From Jaltomata sinuosa (taxonomy: Eukaryota > Streptophyta > Magnoliopsida > Solanales > Solanaceae), in assembly GCA_003996215.1 (NCBI GenBank), contig QJPP01003477.1, forward strand, positions 1 through 64,000: a stretch of 64,000 nucleotides of DNA. Direction: 5' to 3'. The translations under genes were made by a program, and so were the position numbers. This document shows, in pieces, positions 33,619 to 44,628 of the stretch (position 1 is the stretch's first letter; each line of letters starts with the position of its first letter). The notes under the pieces were generated by a model. That model made no database searches. It had not been told where the DNA came from and saw only the letters and a list, made by a program, of their open reading frames with translations.

Positions 33619-35735
33619 TGTCATGCCCCGAGGCTACCCCCTGGATGTAACATGGGACCCGGGACCACGAGTGTCCCAAGTTAACCCTTGATCATAGCAT
33701 AACTCAGGCATATCAAGTAAGCATAGCTGAAGCATAATAAAACTAGTTTGCTCAATCCATAAGAAAATTCAAGATGAATATAATTCAAAGAAGATCTGAA
33801 TAATTTATATGTCTAAAAAGCCTATACACATGACATAAGGAGTTACTAGGAAAAGACCCTAGCTAACTCAAGGTACGAAAGTAAATAACCAAAAACTAAC
33901 TAGAATCATAACTAGCCCTCGAACAATAAGGACTCACCAATACTGACTGGAAACAACCTGCAGTCTCTAGCCACGTGCCTGAGGGAGGGAACTTGAATTT
34001 ACATCATCAAGAGGATGCAACACAAAATATGCGTCAGTACTATAGGATGTACCGAGTATGCGAGATATGCATGATCATGATAAAACATAATTAAAACATA
34101 CTTGAAACGAGTTCGTACATATAAAGAAATAATACAATTAAGTATCAAGATATAAGGCATAAAAATGCAAATAAAGTCAAGATTCATAGTCAAGTATCAT
34201 GTAATTTATTAGCTTAAAAATAAACATGGGGGAGTTTCTCTTAACCGATATAAACCATGCTGAGCTACATAAAGTCTAGTGTCATGCACCCACACTGAAA
34301 AAGGCTGTCCTAACCAGTCAGAGTTAGAACCATGTCATAAGGATCCTTTCATAAGCCACGGAGGACAACCTACGATAGCAACGTAGTTTTGGACTTGGGT
34401 TATCTAGAACCCTCATCGCTCGGTGCTAAATACTACTTCCAAAACATATAACATAAGGCTCACATACATATGACATATCTAGATGTCAAGCTTGTTCATA
34501 AACATGTTCATAACCCGGATCTTCATACTACTCATGAATCTTGGTTTAGAAAATAATTTATGAGCATTGATGACACATCGGGTGTCTGCATTGCATAATA
34601 GTTCATAACTTGAAAACTTGCATGACTCAAGTTCAATTTCATAATAACATATATTTTCCTAGAACATAGGACATAGGCATGCACTTGCTTTAAATCCATG
34701 AAAAACATGCTATCAAATACCAAATTTTCTTAAATCAATTCATGCATGTAGGATTTACCATAATTAGCCTTCAATTCATAAAATGGGAGTTCACATGTAA
34801 AAACCCATGCAAAATCATGCAATTTAATATAGATTTCATAATAGAATCATGAGAAGACAATTTATAGCAAATCCCATAAGAATTGGGTAAGAACCCTAAT
34901 TTGAAAGTTCATGAAATAAACATAAAAATTGAGGGTTTTAGGCACAAAGGTGGAAGGAACCCATTGTTTATTACCCAGATACCTTGATTGAAGCTAACCC
35001 ATTTGAAATTGAAAAGAAAGGAGACTTGAACTTGGAGCTTGAGACTTGGGCTTGAAGAGGTTCTTTTTCCTTTTTGGAAGATGAATGAGGTAATGAGAAG
35101 GGACTTAGGTTAATAGGTGTAGAAACCCTACTAAAAGTGGCCAAAACGACCTCATTTAGGATTTAAAAGGGTGGGTAATTATAAAAATACCCCTGGAATT
35201 TAATTAAGAAAAGTTGATAAAAGGGGTCGGCTTGAGGAATCACGGGTCGGTTCCACTGGTCATAGTTTGAACCACGGCTCATGGTTCCTACTCATGGTTC
35301 CTGGCTAAATGATTAGACTGCTAAAGACATTCTATGGGTCAACAGGATAGACCCGTAGAATGGATTACGATTCATAGAACCAATACGTCATTTTTAAGGG
35401 ATTTGGCAGGCCTCTGATCAGGTTCCACGAATCAATAGGATGGATCCATAATTCAAACTATGGTCCATCATCTTGACTCGTGGTTCTTGGGAATCAATCA
35501 GTCCTCAGGTCTGGTTCCAGGAGTTGATAGGATGGGCCGTAGGCTGAACTACGGTCTGTAGAACTAACTCATGGTTCTCAGATTAGAGACTTATCCTGGC
35601 AGACTCAAACCACGGATCCACTCCACGACTCGTGGTTCAAACCACGATCCATGGTTTGGACCCATCATTTATGGAAAGTTCAGAATTTTCATATTTCTTA
35701 AGTTTAAAAGCTGGATCAAATTTTGGAGTGTTACA
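33619..35735 (-). repeat. Gypsy B left LTR (its 3' LTR)
   Basis: 2,117 bp, matching 47413-49487 with scattered substitutions and small indels. Holds a palindromic word cluster (35230-35670); no genes. Confidence 0.85.
35179..35670 (-). promoter_or_regulatory. Gypsy B LTR: CGTGGTT/AACCACG word cluster and TATA-like box
   Basis: Phrases such as CTCGTGGTTC, AACCACGG, CATGGTTC, ATCCATGG and CTACGGTC recur more than a dozen times in 35230-35670. In transcription direction (leftward) they precede a TATA-like TTTTATAA (35179-35186). The same arrangement is in the right LTR at 49000-49420. Confidence 0.45.
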
Positions 35736-35755
35736 ATATCTCCCCCTTGGGATCA
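35736..35755 (-). other. Gypsy B polypurine tract
   Basis: On the minus strand the bases before the LTR read CCCAAGGGGGAGATAT, a standard plus-strand primer. Confidence 0.7.
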
Positions 35756-35973
35756 TTCATCTTCGAATGAATACTAAGCAAGGAAACTTGGAGAGAACAA
35801 CAACCCAATTAACAAAAAAATATGGAAACCAAGGAATAAACATGAAAACTGAACTTTTCAACTTAAAACATGACTGAATCAACTTCGAAAACATGAATAC
35901 ATGCTAGGATCATGAGGAAAACTGATGGAATAGAATTGGAGGTACATACTAAGGAGGAAAATATTACCTCAAG

Positions 35974-37677
35974 CTAAAACAGAATTGGAAGGGAAGAGAT
36001 GAGGTACTTGGCTTTCATGGCTGATTCTTCTTCCCAAGTAGCTCCCTCAGCTAGCTGATACCTCCAAAGGACTTTCACCGAAGCGACTTCTTTGTTTCTC
36101 AACCTCTGAATATGACGATCAAGGATCTCCACGGGAACCTCCTCATAAGTGAGACTATCCTTCACACCCACATCCTCCAAAGGGATAATGAAGGTCGGAT
36201 CACCAACACACTTCTTCAACATAGAAATATGGAAAACCGGATGAATCGCTTCTAAATTCGATGGCAAATCCAACTCATAAGCAATGGTACCAACTCTCCT
36301 CAAAATCCGATAAGGACCTACAAAAGGGGACTAAGCTTTCCTTTGTTTCCAAATCTCATCACACCCTTCATGGGTGACACCTTTAGAAAAACCCGATTAT
36401 CAACCTCAAATTCCAATTCCCTCATCCTCACATCCGCATTGATTTCTGTCAACTCTGAGCGGTCTTCAATCTCTTCTTAATAAGTTAAACCTTCCCCATA
36501 GTCTCATGAACAAAATTTAGACCAATCAAAGATGCCTCACCTACCTCAAACTAGCCAATAGGAGACCTACACCTCCGACCATAAAGTGCCTCATAAGGGG
36601 CCATCTGGATGCTAGAGTGAAAGTTGTTGTTGTAGGCAAACTCGATAAGAGGTAAGTGATCGTCCCAATTACCTTTGAAATCAATCACATAAGATCTCAA
36701 CATATCCTTCAAAGTTTTAATAGTATGCTCTGCCTGGCCGTCCATCTGAGGGTGAAACGCTGTGCTAAGCTTCACCTAAGTACCAAGACCTCTCCGAAAT
36801 GATCTCCAAAACTGAGAGGTAAACTGAATACCTCTATCTGAAATGATAGACAAAGGAAAACCATGTAATCTGACTATCTCCTAAATGTAGAGTCTGGCAT
36901 AATCATCCGCTGAATTAGTAGTCTTGACAGCTAGGAAGTGGGCTGATTTGGTCATCCTATTGACAATCACCCAAATGGAATCATGTTGGTTTTGAGTACG
37001 AGGCAAACCTGTAATGAAGTCCATATTGATCGCTTTTCACTTCCAAGTAGAAAGGTCAATATCCTGAGTCATGCCACCTGGTCGCTGATGCTCTACCTTC
37101 ACTTGCTGACAGTTGGGACACTTAGCCACAAAACTGGCTATGTCCCTCTTCATACCATTCCACCAATAGACTTCACATAGATCATAGTACATCTTGGTGG
37201 CACCAGGGTGAATAGAATATCTGGAACTGTGAGCCTCAGTTAAAATATGCCATCTCAACCTATCTACATCTGGCATACACAATCGACCCTGATAACGAAG
37301 CACACCATCTCCCCCTTGGGAGAAAACCTCATACTTTTGCTGAAGGACTGCACCCTTTAGCTGAAGCAAAATAGGATCACTGTCTTGATTTGCCTTTACT
37401 TCAACTACCAGAGATGATTCAAAACCATTCTGAACAATAAAACCACCTTCTGTCGAGTCCATAAGGCAAACTCCCAAATGAGAAAGCCTGTGAACCTCCT
37501 TAACCAATTCCTTCTTCCCTTCTTTGGCTGAAGACACACTACCTAGACACAATCTACTAAGTGTATCCGCTACAACATTCGCCTTACCCGGATGGTAAAG
37601 CACACTCATGCCATAATCCTTAAGGAGCTCAAGCCATCTCTTTTGACGAAGATTCAATTCCTTTTGAGTGAACATAT
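35974..37677 (-). pseudogene. Gypsy B RNase H (end), integrase and chromodomain, decayed
   Basis: Reads leftward from MFTQKELNLRQKRWLELL and YHPGKANVVADTLSRL (end of RNase H). The integrase zinc site ends CPNCQQVKVEHQRP, then come a core with [29 protein letters not shown] and FHPQMDGQAEHTIKTLKDML, and YEALYGRRCRSP. The C-terminal part has VFHISMLKKCVGDP and VKVLWRYQLAEGATWEEE, the chromodomain signature of this group. Stops and shifts occur near 37034, 36780 and 36310. The first half of RNase H is missing: the sequence on the other side of element C ends about 100 codons earlier in the domain. Confidence 0.85.
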
Positions 37678-39062
37678 TGATAACGCTCAAAGTACCACTC
37701 CAATTAAGAAGCATAAGCGATCGTTTTCAAATATAGAACCCAACAAAGGTTGGGGTCGATCCCACAAAGAATATGGTGAAAGTTAAGTCTTTAGTGAATT
37801 AGTTGACTAATGGTCAATAGTTTCCGGTAAATAAAGGGGGGGGGGGGGTTTGTGTGAACAATGTGTAAACAAAACGAACAATAATGTATGAGTGAAAATC
37901 AAGATGAGAGAGAACTAGGGACGTGTTCACCATGGCATTGTAACAACTTCGATTCTAGGCTTAACCGGGTTCTTTCTATATGCGTGTCACGATGTGATTG
38001 AATTAATGGTATCATCTAAACGTTTCTCAACCAAATAGATGAATTTACTTTTCAATTCTCTCGAACTTGAAAAGGTGTGCTTTTAGATTTCAATCCTAAA
38101 CATCAAGTAGATTAATCTAGTTACAGCATTAATCATAAGATGAGAGTTAGTAGTCTCGAATCCTCGTCGTTAATCAAGTTTCCCGGTTTTAATCTCTTTA
38201 CTCAAGAAAATTAAACCTAGGCATGTTCTAATGTTTGCAACCACTAGAAAATGTTAAGCATGAATGATTAACAACGTGACAATCATATATATTGAACCCG
38301 TCGCTATCCGGAATCTATATCGCTACTTTTAGCCATGGCTCCCACAACCCTAGTTGTGGGAGGTTTAGTTAATCATGCTTGTAGAAGAATAGAAGAAAGT
38401 CATATTCATAATAAAGAAAAGAGATCCTTACAATATAGTGAAAACAATCTTCAATTATTCCAAGAACAAGAAAACAAAGATCCCAAGAACAAATCAAGAA
38501 CACGTTTTCAAGACAAGGAAAACGTGTTTCTTGCTCTCAAATTCTCTCCTAAAACTATTGGGAGAACTATTGTAAAAAGCTTCACCTGTAAAATAAACCT
38601 AACATAGGGTATTTATAGGAGTCTAGGAAACAAATCCCAAAAACGCTCGAATTCCGCGTCGCCGACTGTCTCAACTTGACGGCCAGGCTGACGGACCGTC
38701 ACTGGCTTGACGGACCGTCGCCTTGGCCGTCACCACTAGGCAGTGGTGCAGCTCAACTTGACGGTCACTGTGACGGACCGTCACCACCTTGACGGACCAT
38801 CACGGCGGCCGTCACCCCTAGGCAGTGGCCTGCCACCACTTGACGGTCTCTGTGACGGACCGTCACATGTGTGACGGACCATCACTCAGGCCGTCACTCT
38901 TATCCAGGATGTCTTTTTGCTCGTATTTCCTTCCGTTTCCGTGTTTATCTCCATTTCCTACAAATATAACATAAAACCATCAAAACAATGACGGTTGCTT
39001 GAAAATGTACGATTATTCTTAGTTTAAAGGAGTCGAAAGTGCCATAAAGTGGTGGCACATCA
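37678..39062 (-). repeat. Element C left LTR (its 3' LTR)
   Basis: 1,385 bp; includes a G12 run near 37840 that is G7 in the other copy. A polypurine tract (minus strand TAAGTTGAGGGTGT) adjoins at 39063. Short frames such as 38335-38607 are not genes. Confidence 0.85.
38610..38890 (-). promoter_or_regulatory. Element C LTR promoter: TGACGG/CCGTCA palindrome cluster plus TATA box
   Basis: Nine TGACGG and six CCGTCA words in about 240 bp, three forming the exact palindrome TGACGGACCGTCA. CCACT-AGGC-AGTGG hairpin words are interspersed. In transcription direction (leftward) the cluster ends just before TATAAATA (38610-38617 on the + strand as TATTTATA). The same layout is in the right LTR (44176-44470). 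TGACG is the core bound by plant TGA-type bZIP factors. Confidence 0.6.
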
Positions 39063-39776
39063 ACACCCTCAACTTAGACGTTCGCTTGTCCTCAAGCAAC
39101 ATAAAAGAAAAACAACACGACGACTCAACTAAGAAAACAAACTCGTGTTTCTAGCAACTCATGGTCATTCAACATCTTATTCAATTTTAATTCAAGCTCC
39201 CTCGTAGCACACAAATGTATGAAACACTAACTTGCATGGATCCAAACATGTCATTTTGATATGATAGAACATTCTACATACACACGCGCAGCTATCCTAA
39301 CAATCAATAGACAATACAGAAATCTTGGTGCCCTCACCACAAAGAAGTCCCACACAAGATTTGGGACTAGGTAAGCGCTCACACTCACAAACGATTTCGA
39401 ACAATGCACATGCGATACCATAGGCTTGCCCTTACTATTCTATTTCAGTTCTTCAGAAAGCCGCTCAGGATCACTACAGGACTTGTTTTGGCTTGTAATG
39501 AGGCTTCAGGTGCAGGTAGGATACATTTAGGGGTTAGTGACTAAACCCTCCTTGGAACCACCGACGTCTTATTACCACATACTTTACTTTGTCCATCCTT
39601 ATTCACCTTTTTATTTCCTTCTCTCTAGCTACAGGTGCGGCCTCTTTATTTTGACAATTCTTTTTATTACTTTTTCGATCTTTTTCATCTCTTTTTTTTT
39701 TTCTTTTCTTAGGCACACACCCGAATTTTCATTCTATTCACAACCAATCTTCTCCATCCTCTTTTTCTTATCATTC

Positions 39777-39954
39777 ACCTCTATAGTAGCCACCCTCAAC
39801 TTAGGCTGATTGCCTGAGTTGAGGTGCACAATGTCCACGGAAGGACCAGGGCCAAAACAGGGTTTACCTCTATAGTAGCCACCCTCAACTTAGGCTGATT
39901 GCCTGAGTTGAGGTGCACGATGTCCAAGGAAGGACCAGGGCCAAAACAGGGATT
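39777..39954. repeat. 89-bp tandem duplication with internal hairpin
   Basis: Units 39777-39865 and 39866-39954 differ at only a few bases. Each holds CCTCAACTTAGG, loop CTGATTG, CCTGAGTTGAGG, a 12-bp stem with one mismatch. Confidence 0.85.
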
Positions 39955-40498
39955 CAAAGTTAAACAGGAACGATGACAGGTTTTTGAACGATTAGGGTCA
40001 ATTATGGCTCAAACAGGGATCAAAGGGATTATTTACATTTGGACGGTCTTATAGGTTAAGTGGACTGCACACAAAAAGGGCCTGTGATCCTTTCCTAAGC
40101 AACCAACTTCAAGCTTAACAAAATAGACCGAGCAAGTTCTAGATGCATGCACAGAGTAAGAATTTATAACAATACGCTCACACACACTTTGCACCAAGAA
40201 ACTATACCACTACCGACTATCAAGACAACAACTCGGCTTAAGCATACTTATTCCTATCATAATCACACAATGACCTTCAAGGATCCAGACAGTCAATCGT
40301 TTCAACATAAGCTCAAAACCAGAAAATTTTTCAGCGGGGGCTCCTTTTAGTCAAGAAAAACGCCATGATGCTTGCTATAGACACTAGAAAACAACTAAAA
40401 ATTTAAACGACAACCTAAATATGCCGGTTCTACTAGATAGCACACCGGAGGGAAAAGAACTCGGCAACAAAAACCCTCGGTGGTGACTCACAGGTTTC

Positions 40499-40545
40499 CC
40501 AACACCCTCAACTTAGACTCATGCATTGTCCCCAATGCATACATG
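40499..40545 (-). other. Second PPT-like module inside element C
   Basis: ACACCCTCAACTTAGACTCATG here repeats the sequence next to the LTR at 39063 (AACACCCTCAACTTAGACG). Both are followed by a small hairpin: GCATTG-TCCC-CAATGC here and GCTTG-TCCT-CAAGC at the LTR. On the minus strand both read as hairpin plus AAGTTGAGGGTGT. Confidence 0.6.
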
Positions 40546-40594
40546 TGAAAACTAAAACTGTGAGAATAAGGAATACCTGTGAAGTCCATAGGAC

Positions 40595-43138
40595 TCAGAT
40601 TCTGACATGATGTTGGAGACCGCCAGGGTCTCCAAAGCAGGAGAACTCGGTGGAGTGTGTGCACGCAACAACCTCATGTTGCGTTCCAGCCTCCTCTTTT
40701 GTTGGCTCCATAGCTAGTCGCGACAACTTCTTCGCTCTTTCTTTGCAGATTCTCTTGCGGTGTTTTCGTTTTCTTGATCTATTTTCACCGCTTTCCTTTA
40801 CCTGCTTCTCCTCTTGCGATCGCGACCTTACTCTCATTACAGCTCGGGTTTCAACACAACCCTTCTCCTCAAGATACACTTCCGCAGGGACTTCCTCAAT
40901 AACATTGACGACCGCGACCACTCTCATGTCACTTGGTTGCTTCATCAATTTGGACACATCGAACTTGACCACTTCGTTGTTTAATCTGAAGGTCAGTTCA
41001 TTTCTTTCCATGTCAACCAATACTCTTGCCGTAGCTAACAATGGCCGTCCCAATATTATGGGAACTTCAAAATCCACTTCGCAATCCAAGATCACAAAGT
41101 CAGCAGGGAATATAACTTACCAACCTTGACTAGCACATCGAACAATATTCCCACCGGTCGCTTTACCGAACGGTCAGCCATCAACACTCTCATGGATGTT
41201 AGTTTAGGTGCTCCCAAGCCCAATTGCTTGTAGACTGCTAGCAGCATCAAGTTGATGCTAGCACCAAGATCACATAAGGCTTTCCCGAAGTTGAGCTTCC
41301 CAATGGTGCAGGGAACAGTAAACGCGCCTGGGTCTTCCTTCTTTTCGACTAACGACCTTGAGGAAATAGCGCCGCAGTGGTGGAGGTTATCTTCTGGTTC
41401 GAAACTTACCGACCTCTTCTTTGTAATCAAGTCCTTCATGAACTTGGCATATCCGGGCATTTGTTCAAGCGCTTCCACCAATGGGATGTTTATTGATATC
41501 TGCTTGAGCATGGTCAGAAAATTCAGGAACTTACCATCTTCCGTTTTCTTCTTCAAGCGTTGTGGGAAGGGAGGTGGTGGTCGAGGCATCATAGTTGGAA
41601 GCTTTTCAGCTTCCTTGCTTTTCTCCGCGGGCTTTTGAGTAGCCTCCTCAACCTCTTTGTCGTTGGCGTCATCACCCTCAACTTGAGTCTGAATTACCGG
41701 ATGTGATTTCGGTAATATTTTGCCGCTTCTTGTGGTGATCGCCATACAACTCGCGTCATTCCTCGGATGAGTAGTGTCGCTCGGCAAGGTACCTGTCTTC
41801 CTTTGGTTCAGAGATGCCGAGATTTGCCCCACTTTCTGCTCTAATTGCTTGATCGAAGTGGAATGCGCCTTCACTATTTGACTCATGGCCGATAACTCAG
41901 TCCTTATCTCCTTCACCCCAGAGTCAGTCGATTCTACCTTCAGCAGCATCTTCGCCATCATGTTCTCTAGCTTGGAAGTCCCTGCCTCGTTGCTAGCTTT
42001 ATCCCGATTACCAGGTGGTACATATAACCCACCTCTATCAGTGTTATTCCTCCAGTTTCCTTGCTCGCAATCTCTGTAACCAGCTTTCTCATAGTAGTTG
42101 TCCTTCTGATAGGTCCGACCTTGGTTTCCTTGGCCATTGGCCTGGAAACCCCCCAAGTAATTCGCCTCCTCATCAGTTTCCAACTCTGCTGCTCTATCTT
42201 GGGAACCCACAGCTTTTACCTTCTCCATACCTCCTGAAAACAAGTGCTTTATCAGTAGGTCCAACTGCGTTTTCAGATGCGCCATGTCTTGGTCGCGCTC
42301 CTCCTCTTTTCTGCGCTGCTCAGTTGACATACCAACTGCATAAGTGCTAGCTGCTACCTCTGTATCCCGTGTATGCCAGGCCCTGTTGGTTTTGGTGAGC
42401 CTGTCCAAAGTAGTTGTGGCCTCAACAAAAGTGAGACCCATGAATGCACCACCTGCTGCGTTGTCCAACGTCGGCTTGGTAGCCGAATTCAGTGCCCTGT
42501 AGAACGTCTGCATCAAGAAGTTATCGGTCAGTTGATGGTTCGGGCATTGCGTTAGCTTCTTCTTGAACCGCAACCAAGTCTCATGTAACGCTTCGTGAGG
42601 TTGCTGTCTGAAATTACTAATTTCATCCCTCAACTGTATCATCCTAGAGGGAGGAAAGAACCTTTCTAGGAAAGTTCCTTTCAACTCTCCCCAAGTTGTG
42701 ATAGAGTCGGGGGTCAGCTCTGTCAACCACAATGCTGCCTCATCCTGTCTGACTCACTCCAGGCAACTCGAACGACTTGCAGATGCCCACAAAATTCATC
42801 AGGTGCTGGTTTGGATCATCACCAGCAGCACCTCGGAACACTCCTCTCAAGTTCAACAGCTGGATCATCGTGCTAGTGATGTTGAACTTGGCTCCGGGCG
42901 CTAGCGGTGGAAGAGCAATGGCGCCCGTAGCACCAACTCCATCCAAGTCGATATCCTCATCATTCAGCATAACATTGTCCTGCAGACCACCAGCATTCAG
43001 ATTGTGTTGGGCCTGCAGTTCTGCAGCGAGCCTTGCTGCCTCTTGTTGTGCGGCCATATTCCTCCTTAACGTTCTATCAAGCTCGGGGTCGTAAGGTAAT
43101 GTTGATTCACCCGAGCGCCGGGTACTTGGCATGCACAA
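40595..43138 (-). pseudogene. Element C gag-protease polyprotein, two frameshifts
   Basis: Capsid-forming gag and retroviral-type aspartic protease of the Athila group. Frames read leftward: 43138-42740 (NITSTMIQLLNLRGVFRG, FVGICKSFELPG), 42732-41092 (546 codons: WGELKGTFLERFFPPSRMIQ and QPHEALHETWLRFKKKL typical of retrotransposon gag; a coiled, charged middle; MAITTRSGKILP; protease core CDLGASINLM) and 41095-40595 (VPIILGRPLLATARVLVD, then a basic KRKHRKR tail). The first junction looks like a one-base insertion and the second like a one-base deletion; otherwise the frame is open, unlike its neighbours. No zinc knuckle, RT or integrase was found. Confidence 0.85.
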
Positions 43139-43239
43139 CTCTATACCCTGTCAAAAACAAAAACAACAAATAAACGTAAAAGCAGGAAAGTATGACTAAG
43201 AGTCAAATAAACACACCGGACTTAATAAACAACCGTATT

Positions 43240-43261
43240 CCCCGGCAACGGCGCCAAAATT
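43240..43261 (-). other. Element C primer-binding site (tRNA-Asp type)
   Basis: Minus strand TTTTGGCGCCGTTGCCGGGG adjoins the right LTR. It complements the 3' end of tRNA-Asp, as in Athila elements. Confidence 0.8.
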
Positions 43262-44628
43262 TGATAATGCTCAAAGTACCACTCCAATTAAGAAGCATAA
43301 GTGATCGTTGTCAAATATAGAATCTAACAAAGGTTGGAGTCGATCCCACAGAGAATATGGTGAAAGTTAAGTCTTTAGTGAATTAGTTGACTAATGGTCA
43401 ATAGTTTCCGGTAAATAAAGGGGGGGTTTTGTGTGAACAATGTGTAAACAAAATGAACAATAATGTATGAGTGAAAATCAAGATGAGAGAGAACTAGGGA
43501 CGTGTTCACCATGGCATTGTAACAACTTCGATTCTAGGCTTAACCGGGTTCTTTCTATATGCGTGTCACGATGTGATTGAATTAATGGTATCATCTAAAC
43601 GTTTCTCAACCAAATAGACGAATTTACTTTTCAATTCTCTCGAACTTGAAAAGGTGTGCTTTTAGATTTCAATCCTAAACATCAAGTAGATTAATCTAGT
43701 TACAGCATTAATCATAAGATGAGAGTTAGTAGTCTCGAATCCTCGTCGTTAATCAAGTTTCCCGATTTTAATCTCTTTACTCAAGCAAATTAAACCTAGG
43801 CATGTTCTAATGTTTGCAACCACTAGAAAATGTTAAATAATGAATGATTAACAACGTGACAACATATATATTGAACCCATCGCTACCCGGAATCTATATC
43901 GCTACTTTAGCCATGGCTCCCACAACTAGGTTTAGTTAATCATGCTTATAGAAGAATAGAAGGAAGTCATATTCACAATAAAGAAAAGAGATCCTTATAA
44001 TATAGTGAAAACAATCTTCAATTTTTCCAAGAACAAGAAAACAAAGATCCCAAGAACAAATCAAGAACACGTTTTCAAGATAAGGAAAACGTGTTTCTTG
44101 CTCTCAAATTCTCTCCTAAACTATTGGGAGAACTATTGTAAAAAGCTTGACATGTAAAATAAACCTAACATAGGGTATTTATAGGAGTCTAGGAAACAAA
44201 TCCCAAAAACGCTCGGATTCCGTGTCGCCGACTGTCTCAACTTGACGGCCAGGCTGTCGGACCGTCACTGGCTTGACGGACCATCGCCTTGGCCGTCACC
44301 ACTAGGCAGTGGTGCAGCTCAACTTGACGGTCACTGTGACGGACCGTCACCACCTTGACGGACCATCACGGCGGCCGTCACCCCTAGGCAGTGGCCTGCC
44401 ACCACTTGACGGTCTCTGTGACGGACCGTCACATGTGTGACGGACCGTCACTCAGGCCGTCACTCTTATCCAGAATGTCTTTTTGCTCGTATTTCCTTCC
44501 GTTTCCGTGTTTGTCTCCATTTCCTACAAATATAACATAAAACCATCAAAACGACGACGGTTGCTTGAAAATGTACGATTATTCTTAGTTTAAAGGAGTC
44601 GAAAGTGCCGTAAAGTGGCGGCACATCA
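43262..44628 (-). repeat. Element C right LTR (its 5' LTR)
   Basis: 1,367 bp copy of 37678-39062. TATA box at 44176-44183 and palindromic cluster at 44220-44470, again with three exact TGACGGACCGTCA words; one word intact in the left copy is altered here (CTGTCGGACC) and another is repaired. Confidence 0.85.

Larger units (their letters stand above)
39063..40594 (-). other. Element C 3' untranslated region
   Basis: About 1.5 kb without coding capacity between the protease end and the LTR, where pol would be in a complete Athila element. Contains the 89-bp duplication and PPT-like modules listed separately. The open frames at 39537-39809 and 40147-40350 look fortuitous. Confidence 0.6.
37678..44628 (-). 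mobile_element. Athila-like element C (gag-protease only), nested in B
   Basis: LTRs 37678-39062 and 43262-44628, both running TGATAAYGCTCAAAG to GGCACATCA, differ by only scattered changes. Right-hand primer site matches tRNA-Asp (TGGCGCCGTTGCCGGGG on the minus strand). The internal region encodes gag and protease only; no RT or integrase. Flanking 5-mers CATAT (37673-37677) and CATAG (44629-44633) agree at four of five bases. It is non-autonomous and probably the most recent insertion in this nest. Confidence 0.85.

Noticed and set aside
41252..42904. Several + strand open frames over element C
   Set aside because: They are antisense shadows of the gag-protease frame on the minus strand.
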